Assembly (NCBI RefSeq): GCF_037963835.1 | Contig: NZ_CP150145.1 | Location: 1,674,001 to 1,738,000, forward strand | Direction of reading: 5' to 3' | DNA from: Paenibacillus sp. FSL H8-0332 | Lineage (GTDB): Bacteria > Bacillota > Bacilli > Paenibacillales > Paenibacillaceae | DNA length: 64,000 bases | In this document: one piece after another, positions 8,863 to 18,323 of the stretch | Layout of the letters: every line of letters starts with the position of its first letter | Numbering within the stretch: the stretch's first letter is position 1 | Notes under the pieces: model-generated | Database searches by the model: none | Told to the model about the DNA's origin: nothing | Seen by the model: the letters and a program-made list of their open reading frames with translations, nothing else | Position numbers and translations under genes: made by a program

Positions 8863-8978
8863 TCCCTCTTCTTAGTGTACCTCTTACATGTCAAGGTCTC
8901 CACTTTGATTAGGGGGCTTAAGAGAAACGATCAATTAATGTGAGATTTTACACAACAATTTATAAGAGTTAATGCAAT

Positions 8979-9006
8979 TTGATAGATTCATAGGCAGGGC
9001 TATGAT
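8979..9006 (+). promoter_or_regulatory. Candidate sigma-A promoter of the SLH nucleotidase gene
   Basis: TTGATA and TATGAT are separated by 16 bp, ending about 57 bp before the start codon. It lies just outside the IS3 element, so the insertion appears to have spared it. Confidence 0.5.
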
Positions 9007-9063
9007 ACAATTTTTCGGACAGTGGTAGAATAATATAGCAATCACAGGGAGGAAATTAGATTT

Positions 9064-12000
9064 ATGGGAGAGAGAAGATGGAACAAGCCGATAGCTTCTT
9101 TATTGGCTACCACAGTTCTGGCAGCACAGATGCTGGGCGGAGTATTCAATGTTCCTGTGCTGGCGGCAGGAAAGGCTGAGGCTTCTCCGGTGATTAATCC
9201 GGGAACCATTAATTTACGTTTGATGAGCACTACTGATGTTCATACGAACGTATATGGATGGGACTATTTTAAGGGTGCCGCCTCCGCGACTGTAGGTCTG
9301 GACCGTACTTCAACCTTAGTAAAGGCTGCACGCAATGATCCAGACGGCAAGTACAACCTTTTGCTGGATAATGGCGATTTAATTCAAGGAACACCACTGG
9401 GAACGTACATGGCCCAAGTGTCTGACTTCAAGACTAGCGAGGACCAGATTCATCCGATCATCGCAGCTATGAACCTCATGGGTTATGATGCAGCAACCTT
9501 CGGCAATCATGAATTCAATTATGGATTGGATTATCTGGACCGGACAGTTAAGGGCAATGTGAGCAGTGCAACCTATAAAGAGTCTACGGGTGCGAAATTC
9601 CCTTATGTGAATGCAAATATTTATAATAAGTCAGACGGTAAAAATACGTTTGAACCTTATCAAATCATCGATAAAGTAGTAAAGGACAGCAACGGCAATA
9701 CCGTTACCATTAGAGTCGGCCTCCTGGGTCTGGTTACTCCGCAGATTATGGAGTGGGACAAGGTGAACCTGGAGAAAAACGTTGTTGCCGAAGACATTGT
9801 GGAAACAGCGAAGAAGTTTGTTCCTGAAATGCAGAACGATGGTGCGGACGTTATCGTCGCCATGACTCATTCCGGGTTCGACGCTGCGGCCGCTGAAGGA
9901 ACGGGAGCAGAGAATGTCATTAACCTGCTGAGCAAGGTTCCAGGCATCGATGCCATTACCTTCTCGCATACCCACAAGGTATTCCCGACGAACGGGGATG
10001 ACAGCAAGCTGGATGCTTCCTTCAAAGATCCGTCCACCAAGCTTCCTTACAATAATGATGTAGCCAAGGTAGATAACGTTAACGGCCATATCAATGGCAC
10101 TCCGGCAGTACAAGCGGGCTATGGCGGAGGTTACCTGGGCCTTATCGATCTGAAGATCGCCCAGAACAGTAGCGGCGAGTGGACAGTAGACAAAGCAGGC
10201 TCCAAGGCTTCTACACGCTCTATTGCTGGCGCAGCCGTTGACTCTGCCATTGATGATCTTGCCGGAGCGGCACATCAAGCTACGATTGATTACGTGAATC
10301 AACCGCTTGGTGTAACAACTGCGCCGATGAACAGCTACTTTGCTATGGTGCAGGATGATCCGACAGTACAGATCGTAACCTATGCCCAGCAGCAGTATGT
10401 ATCTAACTTGATTCATACTAACGAGAACTTGGCTGATTATAGAAACCTGCCGATCTTGAGCGTCGGTGCACCATTTAAGGCCGGACGCAACGGCCCTGAG
10501 GAATATACGGACATCAAGAAAGGCAACCTTACGATTGCCAGTGCTAGCGATCTGTATCTCTATGACAACACGCTGAAGGCGATTGTAGTTAAGGGTTCGA
10601 CCGTCAAAGAATGGGTGGAGATGAGTGCAGGAGCGTTCAACCGCATTAAGCCTTCCATCTCCACGCCTCAGCCGCTTTTAAATTCAGCATTTGCTGTGTT
10701 CAATTTCGATGTGATTGACGGCATCAAATATACACTTGATGTCACCCGCAATGCGAAGTATAAGCCCGATGGCAGCATCAACGATAAGTCCTCCAGCCGG
10801 GTAACTTCCATCACTTATGACTACCAGCCACTGGATCTGGATCAGGACTTCGTGGTCGTTACCAACAACTACCGTGCAAGCGGCGGCGGGAACTTCCCGG
10901 GTGTCAAAGGCGCTAACATGATTATTGATTCCCAGATGGAGAACCGTCAGGTGCTGATGGATTATATCAGTGCTGCGGGAACGGTTGATCCAACAGCAGA
11001 CAACAACTGGTCGATTGATCCTATTGAAGGCAACGTCACTGTAACGTTCCCGTCTTCACCTAAAGCAGAAGCAGTCGCTCCTGCTAACATTAAAGCTACA
11101 GAAATTAAAGATGTAAATAATTTCAAAATCTACACTCTGGACCTCAAAAAAACTGTTCCAACCCCAACAGGAGATGTTGAAGTCCATCTGCTGGGCATTA
11201 ATGACTTCCACGGTCAACTGGACACTACCTCCGTGGTGAACGGTGAAGCTGTAGGAACAGCGGCTACACTTGCGGCTTATTTGAAGGAAGCCCGCGCCAA
11301 ATATGAGCATTCGCTGTTGTTCCATAACGGCGACTCTGTGGGCGCATCCGCTCCGGTATCTTCACTGGAACGCGACAAGCCTACGATGGAATGGATGAAT
11401 CTCATGAAGTTCGACATCGGCACCCTGGGGAACCATGAATTTGACCAAGGTGTTGAGGCTATGAAGGCTCAAATCTACGGCGGTAAAGACCCTAAGAATG
11501 AGAAAGTCGTCCATAATGGAGCAGATTTCGATTATATCAATGCCAACGCAGTGGACAGCACCACCGGCAAACCTATTATCACGCCTTATGTTGTAAAAGA
11601 AGTTGGCGGCGTGAAGATCGGCTTCATCGGAGTTGTGACCAAAGCAACGCCAAGCAAAGTATCGCCAGCCGGTACAGCCGGTGTGAAATTCCTGAGTGCC
11701 GAGGAAGAAGTCGCGGCGATTGAGAAATATGCGGCCGAGCTGAATGCTCAAGGCGTCAAGACGATCGTGGTGCTTGCCCATGATCCGGCAACAACGAAGA
11801 CTGATCCGGTTACCAAAAAGAATGTATCCACCGGCGAAGCTGTAGATTTGGCTAATGCGCTTCCTGCCAATTCCCCGGTTGATGTTATCGTAGCAGGGGA
11901 CAATCATGGCTATGCCAATGATATGGTGAACGGTAAGCTGATCGTTCAGGCTTACTCTTACGGAACGGCTTTTGAAGACATCAAGCTGGTGATTGACGGA

Positions 12001-13437
12001 GCTACAGGTACAGTGAAGAGTAAAACAGCTACTGTAACGAACACGGTTCAGAGTAAAATCACACCGGATGCCGAAACCAAGGCGTTGGTGGACTACTATC
12101 TGAATCTGCACCCTGAGCTGACTCAGCCTGTAGGAACTACTGACGGTACAGTAACCCGTACAGATGCTTACACTAAGGAATCAGCATTGGGTAATCTGAT
12201 TGCAGATGCGATGCGTCATGCTATCTTCAAAGAGGGCGAGAAAGATCCTGCTGATTTCGCCTTCATGAATCCGGGCGGTATCCGTGCGGATCTTCCGAAG
12301 GGCAATGTAGCGTTCGGGGATCTGGCGAAGATCCAGCCGTTCGGCAACACGCTGGTGAAGCTGACCCTGACTGGTCAACAGATCAAGACCCTGCTGCAGC
12401 AGCAATGGGCAGTTAAGCCTGACGGCACCGTAGACACGAAGACACTGCAAATCTCAGGTCTGAAATATACAGCTAACATGTATCTGCCGGTTGCAGAGCG
12501 TGTGGCTAACCTGACTAAGGCTGACGGAACACCTATTGAAATGTCGAAGAGCTACACGGCTGTAGTTAATAACTTCATGGCTGCGGGCGGCGACAATTAT
12601 AAGGTATTAACTGAGGCAAGCTCCTCGCTGGCCGGACCGATTGACCTGGATGTATTCTATGAATATATCGTCAAAACATTCAACGGCGGCGCGATCACGG
12701 CTGCTCTTGAAGGCCGGATCACTAATGTGGAAAAAGACCCTGGAACGGTTAATCCGAACCCTGGTAATAACCCTGGACCGGTGACAACTGCAACACCGAA
12801 GCCAACGGCTTCGCCTTCGGCCACTCCAAGTCCGGCAGCAACACCAGCGGCAACGGCAGCTCCAACGCCAAGCCCGGCGGTACCTGTTGTAGCCTTCAAG
12901 GATCTGGGCAAGGTAGCTTGGGCCGCAGATGCCATTAATTCATTGGCAGCTAAAGGCATTATCAAAGGGATGGACGGCACGAACTTTGCGCCAATGAAGA
13001 GTGTAACCCGCGCAGAATTCGTAACCATGCTGGTTCGTTCACTTGAACTTGGCAATTCGGCTTCACCTGCGAAATTCAGCGATGTGAAGCAGGGTGTCTG
13101 GTACTCTGATACGATTGCTGCGGCTGTGAATGCAGGTCTTGTAAAAGGCTCCGGCAACGGTAAATTCGAACCGGGCCGTGAGATTACCCGTGAGGAAATG
13201 GCGATTATGATTGCGAATGCCCTTAAGGGCCAACTGCAGCCGGTTGACGCTGCAACGTTGAACAAATTCACGGATAAGGCCAAGATTGCTCCTTACGCCC
13301 AACAGGCGGTGGCACAGCTGACTCAGATTGGTATCGTCAACGGTGTGGATGCTAAGCAGTTCGCACCGAAGAGCATGGCTAACCGTGCCCAGGCTGCGGT
13401 GATCATCTTCCGTATGCTGGAGAACAAAGCTTCATAA
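9064..13437 (+). CDS. SLH-anchored bifunctional 2',3'-cyclic-nucleotide phosphodiesterase / 5'-nucleotidase (YfkN-like)
   Basis: A 1457-residue secreted surface enzyme that scavenges phosphate from extracellular nucleotides. The signal peptide spans residues 1 to about 35 and ends in VLAAG. The first metallophosphatase plus nucleotidase unit (about 48-650) shows TTDVHTN, DNGDLIQG, GNHEFNYG and SHTHK. The second unit (about 704-1215) shows NDFHGQ, HNGDSVG, GNHEFDQG and GDNHG, with a C-terminal nucleotidase domain (MNPGGIRADLPKG). A Thr/Pro/Ala/Ser linker (about 1225-1275) leads to three SLH repeats starting near 1277, 1337 and 1401, which attach surface proteins to pyruvylated wall polymer. 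Bacillus subtilis YfkN is of similar size but sortase- or membrane-attached, so the SLH tail is the Paenibacillus-style variant. Ribosome site GGGAGG, spacing about 10. A terminator follows. Confidence 0.93.
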   Translation: MGERRWNKPIASLLATTVLAAQMLGGVFNVPVLAAGKAEASPVINPGTINLRLMSTTDVHTNVYGWDYFKGAASATVGLDRTSTLVKAARNDPDGKYNLLLDNGDLIQGTPLGTYMAQVSDFKTSEDQIHPIIAAMNLMGYDAATFGNHEFNYGLDYLDRTVKGNVSSATYKESTGAKFPYVNANIYNKSDGKNTFEPYQIIDKVVKDSNGNTVTIRVGLLGLVTPQIMEWDKVNLEKNVVAEDIVETAKKFVPEMQNDGADVIVAMTHSGFDAAAAEGTGAENVINLLSKVPGIDAITFSHTHKVFPTNGDDSKLDASFKDPSTKLPYNNDVAKVDNVNGHINGTPAVQAGYGGGYLGLIDLKIAQNSSGEWTVDKAGSKASTRSIAGAAVDSAIDDLAGAAHQATIDYVNQPLGVTTAPMNSYFAMVQDDPTVQIVTYAQQQYVSNLIHTNENLADYRNLPILSVGAPFKAGRNGPEEYTDIKKGNLTIASASDLYLYDNTLKAIVVKGSTVKEWVEMSAGAFNRIKPSISTPQPLLNSAFAVFNFDVIDGIKYTLDVTRNAKYKPDGSINDKSSSRVTSITYDYQPLDLDQDFVVVTNNYRASGGGNFPGVKGANMIIDSQMENRQVLMDYISAAGTVDPTADNNWSIDPIEGNVTVTFPSSPKAEAVAPANIKATEIKDVNNFKIYTLDLKKTVPTPTGDVEVHLLGINDFHGQLDTTSVVNGEAVGTAATLAAYLKEARAKYEHSLLFHNGDSVGASAPVSSLERDKPTMEWMNLMKFDIGTLGNHEFDQGVEAMKAQIYGGKDPKNEKVVHNGADFDYINANAVDSTTGKPIITPYVVKEVGGVKIGFIGVVTKATPSKVSPAGTAGVKFLSAEEEVAAIEKYAAELNAQGVKTIVVLAHDPATTKTDPVTKKNVSTGEAVDLANALPANSPVDVIVAGDNHGYANDMVNGKLIVQAYSYGTAFEDIKLVIDGATGTVKSKTATVTNTVQSKITPDAETKALVDYYLNLHPELTQPVGTTDGTVTRTDAYTKESALGNLIADAMRHAIFKEGEKDPADFAFMNPGGIRADLPKGNVAFGDLAKIQPFGNTLVKLTLTGQQIKTLLQQQWAVKPDGTVDTKTLQISGLKYTANMYLPVAERVANLTKADGTPIEMSKSYTAVVNNFMAAGGDNYKVLTEASSSLAGPIDLDVFYEYIVKTFNGGAITAALEGRITNVEKDPGTVNPNPGNNPGPVTTATPKPTASPSATPSPAATPAATAAPTPSPAVPVVAFKDLGKVAWAADAINSLAAKGIIKGMDGTNFAPMKSVTRAEFVTMLVRSLELGNSASPAKFSDVKQGVWYSDTIAAAVNAGLVKGSGNGKFEPGREITREEMAIMIANALKGQLQPVDAATLNKFTDKAKIAPYAQQAVAQLTQIGIVNGVDAKQFAPKSMANRAQAAVIIFRMLENKAS

Positions 13438-13448
13438 GTCAGATAGAA

Positions 13449-13479
13449 GGCCCGTGCTGAAATAGCACGGGCCCTTTTC
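13449..13479 (+). terminator. Terminator of the SLH nucleotidase gene
   Basis: ggcccgtgct and agcacgggcc form a 10-bp GC-rich stem followed by TTTTC, 11 bp after the stop codon. Confidence 0.88.
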
Positions 13480-13508
13480 TGGCCTGAGGACGGACAGCCG
13501 GTTTGCGC

Positions 13509-13537
13509 TTGACGGAAGATAAGCTGAGATTTATAAT
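13509..13537 (+). promoter_or_regulatory. Sigma-A promoter of the thrS leader
   Basis: TTGACG and a consensus TATAAT are separated by exactly 17 bp. It lies about 380 bp before the thrS start and so drives the T-box leader transcript. Confidence 0.75.
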
Positions 13538-13543
13538 TGCCTT

Positions 13544-13866
13544 AATTCATGTTATCAGCGTTGACAAAGATATGAACCACTTGCTTTGGACCGTTTCAGA
13601 GAGAGGAAGCCTCAGGCTGCAACTTCCTCCGGTACCGGCTGTTGGTTTACCCCTTTGTAGCTGCGGTTATGAACTCCTGACGGCTTCCGTACTCCGGAAC
13701 CTTAACGGATAATAAGAACCGCCGGTTCATGGCCGTTATCCCCATGCTAACGAAGGATTATATTCTGCAGTGAAGCTGAAGCATAAGCGGCAGCTGCAAG
13801 GATAGATCGAATTTGGGTGGAATCACGGGTGCAATCACTCGTCCCTTTGCGGGACGGGTGTTTTTT
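13544..13866 (+). promoter_or_regulatory. T-box leader of thrS
   Basis: A long untranslated leader with the 3-prime hallmarks of a T-box. The conserved T-box sequence (tttgggtggaatcacggg, near 13812-13829) would form the antiterminator. It is followed at 13836-13866 by the competing terminator (cgtccctttgcgggacg, then six T). Upstream there is a Stem I-like region with AGAGAG near 13600 and a stable stem near 13705-13740. In this family, uncharged tRNA pairing with a specifier codon and the UGGN bulge allows read-through; for thrS the specifier should be a Thr codon (ACC is present near 13634), but I did not fold the leader. The 69-codon frame inside it is not considered a gene. Confidence 0.85.
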
Positions 13867-13918
13867 GTGTGAAGAGTTCAGCGAAGTATAGCCCAACAAA
13901 CTTTAGGAGGAAGTAATC

Positions 13919-15856
13919 ATGTCAGTAAATATTAAGCTTCCGGACGGATCGGTCCGGGAATACGCAGACGGCAGCAGCATTGATGATGTAGCCGCCTCTA
14001 TCAGCAGCGGACTGCGGAAGAACGCCGCAGCAGGCAAGCTCAACGGGATTGTCGTAGACCTGTCAACACCGCTGCAGGAAGGCGATCTGGTAGAGATCGT
14101 AACTCTTGATTCGCCGGAAGGTCTCGAAGTGATGCGCCACAGTACAGCTCACCTGATGGCGCAGGCGGTAAGACGCCTGTTCGGCACCAAGGAAGTGAAG
14201 CTTGGAGTAGGTCCTGTGATCGAAGACGGCTTCTATTATGATATGGACCTGGAGCATCCGCTCAATCCCGAGGATCTGCTGAAGATCGAGAAGGAAATGG
14301 ACCGCATCGTCTCGGAGAATCTGCCGATTGTCCGCCATGAGGTCAGCCGGGGGGAAGCACTGGAGCGCTTCGGCGAGCTGGGTGATCCTTACAAGCTGGA
14401 GCTGATTGAAGCTCTGCCGGAAGACAGTGTCATCACCATCTATGAGCAGGGCGAATTCTTCGACCTCTGCCGTGGCCCGCATTTGCCGTCTACGGCCAAG
14501 ATCAAGGTATTCAAGCTGATGAATGTGGCCGGGGCTTACTGGCGCGGGGACAGCAAGAATAAGATGCTGCAGCGTGTCTACGGCACAGCCTGGATCAAGA
14601 AGGCACAGCTGGATGAGCATCTGCGCCTGCTGGAGGAAGCGAAGAAGCGCGACCACCGGAAGCTGGGCAAGGAGCTGGAGATTTTCACCTTCAACCAGTT
14701 AGTTGGACAAGGCCTGCCGATCTGGCTGCCTAAGGGCGCGAAGCTGCGCAGTATTCTGGAGCGTTATATTGTGGATCTGGAAGCAAGCCTCGGATATCAG
14801 CATGTCTACACTCCGGTACTGGGGAACGTAGAGCTGTACAAGACTTCCGGACACTGGGAGCACTATCAGGAAGATATGTTCCCTAAGATGACTATCGATA
14901 ACGAAGAGTTCGTGCTGCGCCCGATGAACTGCCCGCATCATATGATGATCTACAAGAGTTCGATGCACAGCTACCGCGATCTGCCGATCCGTATTGCCGA
15001 GCTTGGGATTCAGCACCGTTATGAAATGTCGGGAGCCTTGACAGGTCTGCACCGCGTGCGTTCCATGACGCTGAATGACTCGCATATCTTCTGCCGTCTG
15101 GACCAGATCAAGAGCGAGTTCATCCGCGTGCTGGAATTGATTAAGCAAGTATACAGCGACTTCGGGATTGAAGATTACCGGTTCCGCCTCTCCTACCGTG
15201 ATCCTAAGGATACTGAGAAATATTATGCCAACGACGAGATGTGGGAGACTGCACAGCGTATGCTGCGTGAGGTAGTCGAAGAAGCAGGTCTGCCGTTCTA
15301 CGAAGCCGAAGGCGAAGCGGCCTTCTATGGTCCGAAGCTCGATGTGCAGATTAAGACTGTACTCGGCAAAGAAGAGACACTCTCGACCGTACAGATTGAC
15401 TTCCTGCTGCCGGAGCGCTTTGAGCTGGAATATGTCGGCGACGACGGCCAGAAGCACCGTCCGGTTGTCCTGCACCGCGGGATTCTGGGAACTATGGAAC
15501 GGTTTGTAGCCTTCCTGCTGGAGAACTTTGCCGGTTCACTGCCGCTCTGGCTGTCCCCGCAGCAGGTGAAGATTATCCCGGTATCGTCGGCCTTCGACGA
15601 ATATGCGAAGGAAGTGGAAGCGAAGCTGCTGCGTAGCGGCATCCGGGCGGAAGTGGACTTACGCAATGAGAAGATGGGCTACAAGATCCGTGAAGCTCAG
15701 CTCGAGAAGCTGCCGTACATGTTCGTAGTCGGCGAGAATGAAATGAACGCCGGCAGCGTGTCAATCCGCAAACGCGGTGAAGGGGATATCGGTGCCCAGC
15801 CGCTGCAGGAAGCTATTGATTCGCTTGCACAGGAAGTTGCCGGACGCGTTATCTAG
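13919..15856 (+). CDS. thrS: Threonyl-tRNA synthetase
   Basis: Charges tRNA-Thr with threonine. The 645 residues follow the full bacterial order: N-terminal TGS domain (about 1-65), the editing domain with [11 protein letters not shown] and the later YCRGPHLP-type motif ([10 protein letters not shown]), the class II catalytic core with motif 2 in [10 protein letters not shown] and [16 protein letters not shown], motif 3 near [11 protein letters not shown], and the C-terminal anticodon-binding domain (VKIIPVS...). Zinc ligands are expected in MNCPHHM and nearby histidines. The start is supported by AGGAGG 8 nt upstream. Expression is governed by the T-box leader. Nothing unusual was seen. Confidence 0.97.
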   Translation: MSVNIKLPDGSVREYADGSSIDDVAASISSGLRKNAAAGKLNGIVVDLSTPLQEGDLVEIVTLDSPEGLEVMRHSTAHLMAQAVRRLFGTKEVKLGVGPVIEDGFYYDMDLEHPLNPEDLLKIEKEMDRIVSENLPIVRHEVSRGEALERFGELGDPYKLELIEALPEDSVITIYEQGEFFDLCRGPHLPSTAKIKVFKLMNVAGAYWRGDSKNKMLQRVYGTAWIKKAQLDEHLRLLEEAKKRDHRKLGKELEIFTFNQLVGQGLPIWLPKGAKLRSILERYIVDLEASLGYQHVYTPVLGNVELYKTSGHWEHYQEDMFPKMTIDNEEFVLRPMNCPHHMMIYKSSMHSYRDLPIRIAELGIQHRYEMSGALTGLHRVRSMTLNDSHIFCRLDQIKSEFIRVLELIKQVYSDFGIEDYRFRLSYRDPKDTEKYYANDEMWETAQRMLREVVEEAGLPFYEAEGEAAFYGPKLDVQIKTVLGKEETLSTVQIDFLLPERFELEYVGDDGQKHRPVVLHRGILGTMERFVAFLLENFAGSLPLWLSPQQVKIIPVSSAFDEYAKEVEAKLLRSGIRAEVDLRNEKMGYKIREAQLEKLPYMFVVGENEMNAGSVSIRKRGEGDIGAQPLQEAIDSLAQEVAGRVI

Positions 15857-15886
15857 AGTATTACACTAAGCCTCTGTTATAAGCCG

Positions 15887-15922
15887 CATGAGACCGCCGG
15901 AACGCGGTTTCATGTATATAAT
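15887..15922 (+). terminator. Hairpin after thrS
   Basis: catgagaccgc and gcggtttcatg form an 11-bp stem about 30 bp after thrS. The following tract is only moderately T-rich. Confidence 0.55.
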
Positions 15923-15966
15923 TTTGTGAAACGGGAAACCTTCGTAGTATGGGGAGGGTTTAACTA

Positions 15967-16725
15967 ATGAACAAAATGGGCTTATACCAGAGGTTTTGGT
16001 GTCTTTTCGTCACGATCGTCCTTATGCTGACCGCTGCCGGGATCTTCCCGGATTACGCGCGCAAGTCGGTTCAGGCGAGAGGGATGGAAGACACTGCAGG
16101 ACAACTTGGCAGCAGTATACAGAAGCAGTCACCGGTTGGGAGTCAGCAGGCAGGCTCAGCATCTCGTCTTGGAGGCTCTTCAAGAGTCGTACGGCCGGAT
16201 GCCGCAGTTAAGGCTCCTAAGCAAGAGGGACAGGCAGCTAAGCCTAAGAATGCTGTCAAGGCCCCTGGTTCAATACCGGTAGCTGCGCCGGCTCCAGAGC
16301 AGATCATCACTTCGCTGAAAGTAACAGCGACCGGCTATACCGCCGGATACGAATCCACCGGCAAGACCGCGAAGCATCCGGAGTACGGGATTACGTATTC
16401 TGGAGTCAAGGTACGGCGGGACAAGAATGCGGTATCCACGATTGCTGCGGACCCGAAGGTGCTGCCGCTGGGAAGTATTTTATATATACCGGGTTATGGA
16501 TATGGAATTGTGGCTGACACCGGATCAGCGATCAAAGGGCGGAAGATCGATCTTTACTTCAGCACCACCAAGCAGGTCTACAAGGAATGGGGCAAGAAGT
16601 CGGTCGTGGTTCAATTGATTAAGCGCGGCGACGGCAAATGCACGGAAAGTATGCTGAAGAGTCTGGGTCACGCTATCCAGACCTATAAAGCGGTTCCGCA
16701 ATATTTGCTGGAAGAAGCTATTTAA
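15967..16725 (+). CDS. Secreted 3D-domain protein (cell-wall associated)
   Basis: A 252-residue protein with an N-terminal signal or anchor helix ([18 protein letters not shown], about residues 10-27). A low-complexity Ala/Lys/Pro/Gln region follows to about residue 105. The C-terminal 3D domain reads [15 protein letters not shown] ... [10 protein letters not shown] ... [17 protein letters not shown], where the three conserved aspartates and the double-psi barrel fold place it with YocH, YuiC and the lytic part of MltA/Rpf-like proteins. These act on peptidoglycan or its muropeptides outside the membrane. No LysM or SH3 wall-binding repeat is seen. GGGGAGG precedes the start. It is probably monocistronic. 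Confidence 0.85.
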   Translation: MNKMGLYQRFWCLFVTIVLMLTAAGIFPDYARKSVQARGMEDTAGQLGSSIQKQSPVGSQQAGSASRLGGSSRVVRPDAAVKAPKQEGQAAKPKNAVKAPGSIPVAAPAPEQIITSLKVTATGYTAGYESTGKTAKHPEYGITYSGVKVRRDKNAVSTIAADPKVLPLGSILYIPGYGYGIVADTGSAIKGRKIDLYFSTTKQVYKEWGKKSVVVQLIKRGDGKCTESMLKSLGHAIQTYKAVPQYLLEEAI

Positions 16726-16859
16726 GGGATGCTTACGCCATACAATCCGGGAGTTTGAATTTATTTTCACGTGAGTATGCATAATACAGGGGGCTGCTTC
16801 CCATAATATCGACTGGGGCAAATACTTGCTTCTTCCGATACTATAGGGAGGTGATTCTC

Positions 16860-17006
16860 GTGGCTAATTCCAAGAAACCGAAGGTACAGGAAAATTTCAA
16901 AACACCAAATGAAAAATACAATGCAGAGTTCGCTGTTGAAAATGACGGCGCTACTAAGCAAAGCAGCACTTCTATGACCAAGCCGGCTCAGAAACCGCAG
17001 CAGTAA
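16860..17006 (+). CDS. Small hydrophilic 48-residue protein
   Basis: A GTG-started 48-codon gene with a strong AGGGAGGTG site 6-8 nt upstream and its own terminator downstream, which together support it as real. The product (starting MANSKKPKVQENF) is polar, rich in Lys, Asn, Gln, Ser and Thr, and lacks Cys and a membrane segment. Its size and composition, and an NEKYNAEFA segment, recall small acid-soluble or minor spore proteins such as SspO, but there is no clear signature, so function is not assigned. It sits between a wall-associated 3D protein and liaFSR. Confidence 0.65.
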   Translation: MANSKKPKVQENFKTPNEKYNAEFAVENDGATKQSSTSMTKPAQKPQQ

Positions 17007-17038
17007 TGCTGGGTTCCCGGTAAGCTCCTGAAGCAACA

Positions 17039-17086
17039 AGCTGTCCTGCCATGTCCGGATTACGGGCTGGGGGGCAGCTTTTTTAT
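17039..17086 (+). terminator. Terminator after the 48-residue gene
   Basis: aagctgtcctgcc pairs with ggggggcagctt and is followed by a run of six T. Confidence 0.85.
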
Positions 17087-17113
17087 GTAGCTATAATATT
17101 ACTTATTATTCCA

Positions 17114-17190
17114 GCTATCTCAGTCTGTAGACTGAGATACGGTTCCTTCTTACGCCGCTGTTCTCCGCCGCATTCTTCCTGTAGACTAAG
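17114..17190 (+). promoter_or_regulatory. Inverted and direct repeats upstream of liaFSR (candidate operator)
   Basis: A perfect inverted repeat tatctcagtc-tgta-gactgagata spans 17114-17137. Its core ctgtagactgag is repeated once, with one mismatch, as ctgtagactaag at 17179-17190, 54 bp downstream and about 54 bp before the liaF start. The spacing and location suit a dimeric regulator. LiaR autoregulation of its own operon is the natural hypothesis, but I cannot confirm a match to a known LiaR box. Confidence 0.45.
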
Positions 17191-17243
17191 GCTATAAGTG
17201 TTTACTAAGGAAGAGTTGTATTTACGACAAGGGGGATGACATT

Positions 17244-18323
17244 ATGAAACGAAGGTTCACCAGTCAGGTGCTCGGGGGCCTGCTCCTCATCGCTCTGGGG
17301 GGAATGTTCCTGCTTCGGCAGATGGGCTACACGGATTTCAGTCTGGGTTCACTGATCTCCACCTATTGGCCGGTTATTCTGATCGTGATGGGAATCAAAC
17401 GGTTTTTGGCTCCGGATGAGCAGCATTCAAGATTCTCGGCAACACTGGGAGGGTTCTTATTTCTGGCCCTTGGGGTGTTTTTCCTGGGACGGAATTTAGA
17501 CTGGTTCTACTACTCGGCAGGCGATTTCTTCAAAATGCTGATTCCGGTCATGCTGATCGGCGGCGGATTATCCGTCATCTTCAAGCCGCGGCCGGGCACT
17601 CCGCCTATACCTCCGGCACCGCCTTCACCACCGGGATACTATCCGCCTGGACCCGGTAAGAGTCCGCTGGATACAGCGCCGCCCGCTCCGCTGGAATCTA
17701 CGCTCGATCAGCAGTTCGAGCAGAAATTCGGCAAGACGGCTGGCAGCGAGGATCGGAACTGGAATGATTATCTGCATAAGAATGAGGAAGACGCAGACGG
17801 TAACCCGCTTCATGCCTCGGCGGATACCCGCTGGCAGGAGAAGCAGGAGCGCCAGGAACGAAGACGCCACGAGCGTCAGGAACGGCAAGCCCGCCGTCAC
17901 GGCGAATGGCATGAGGAGTTTCAGGATTCCGGACATGATAAGGACGCGACGAACCGCTCGGCTTTTATCGGCGATGTGCATATGGGCAAGGAGCATTTTC
18001 AATTGAAGAGGACCAACATTTCGCAGTTCATCGGGGATACGGTGCTGGACCTGACCAATGCGCAGATTCCTTACGGCGAGACGAAGATTAATATTTCTGC
18101 TTTTGTCGGCGACATTAAGGTGTACATTCCAGATGATATGGATCTGGGTGTGGCTGTGACCGGCAGCTCGTTCATCGGTGATATGCAGGTGCTTGAGCAG
18201 TCGCGCAGCGGGTTCATGAGCAATGTGCAGTGCAAGACGCCATATTACAAGGAATCGGGCAAGAAGGTCCGTATCAACGTTAGCTGCTTCATCGGTGACG
18301 TTAAAGTTAAAACGGTGGGTTAA
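17244..18323 (+). CDS. liaF: LiaF-like membrane regulator of envelope-stress signalling
   Basis: LiaF proteins inhibit the LiaS kinase in the absence of cell-wall stress. Residues 1 to about 110 contain four short hydrophobic segments (for example VLGGLLLIALGGMFLLRQMG, VILIVMGIKRFL, FLFLALGVFFLGRN, VMLIGGGLSVIF). The middle (about 115-230) is a long Pro-rich then Arg/Glu/Gln-rich charged region. The C-terminus (about 232-359) is the DUF2154 cell-wall-active antibiotic response domain, with repeated FIGDV/FVGDI/FIGDM/FIGDV beta-helix turns. At 359 residues it is longer than Bacillus subtilis LiaF because of the charged insert. It directly abuts liaS. Upstream repeats may be its operator. Confidence 0.9.
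   Translation: MKRRFTSQVLGGLLLIALGGMFLLRQMGYTDFSLGSLISTYWPVILIVMGIKRFLAPDEQHSRFSATLGGFLFLALGVFFLGRNLDWFYYSAGDFFKMLIPVMLIGGGLSVIFKPRPGTPPIPPAPPSPPGYYPPGPGKSPLDTAPPAPLESTLDQQFEQKFGKTAGSEDRNWNDYLHKNEEDADGNPLHASADTRWQEKQERQERRRHERQERQARRHGEWHEEFQDSGHDKDATNRSAFIGDVHMGKEHFQLKRTNISQFIGDTVLDLTNAQIPYGETKINISAFVGDIKVYIPDDMDLGVAVTGSSFIGDMQVLEQSRSGFMSNVQCKTPYYKESGKKVRINVSCFIGDVKVKTVG

Larger units (their letters stand above)
7540..8917 (-). mobile_element. IS3-family insertion sequence, complete
   Basis: A roughly 1.38-kb element carrying orfA and orfB on the minus strand. The ends are related inverted repeats: gccccctaatt then gtggaga on the left (7540-7558), and the complement of a gccccctaat(caaa)gtggaga sequence on the right (8897-8917), with a 3-nt length difference. 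I could not identify a clear 3-4 bp target duplication, so exact ends are approximate. It sits between two divergently transcribed genes, the HAD gene and the SLH nucleotidase. Confidence 0.85.

Noticed and set aside
13503..13712. 69-codon frame upstream of thrS
   Set aside because: It lies inside the T-box leader and overlaps the promoter; no ribosome site.
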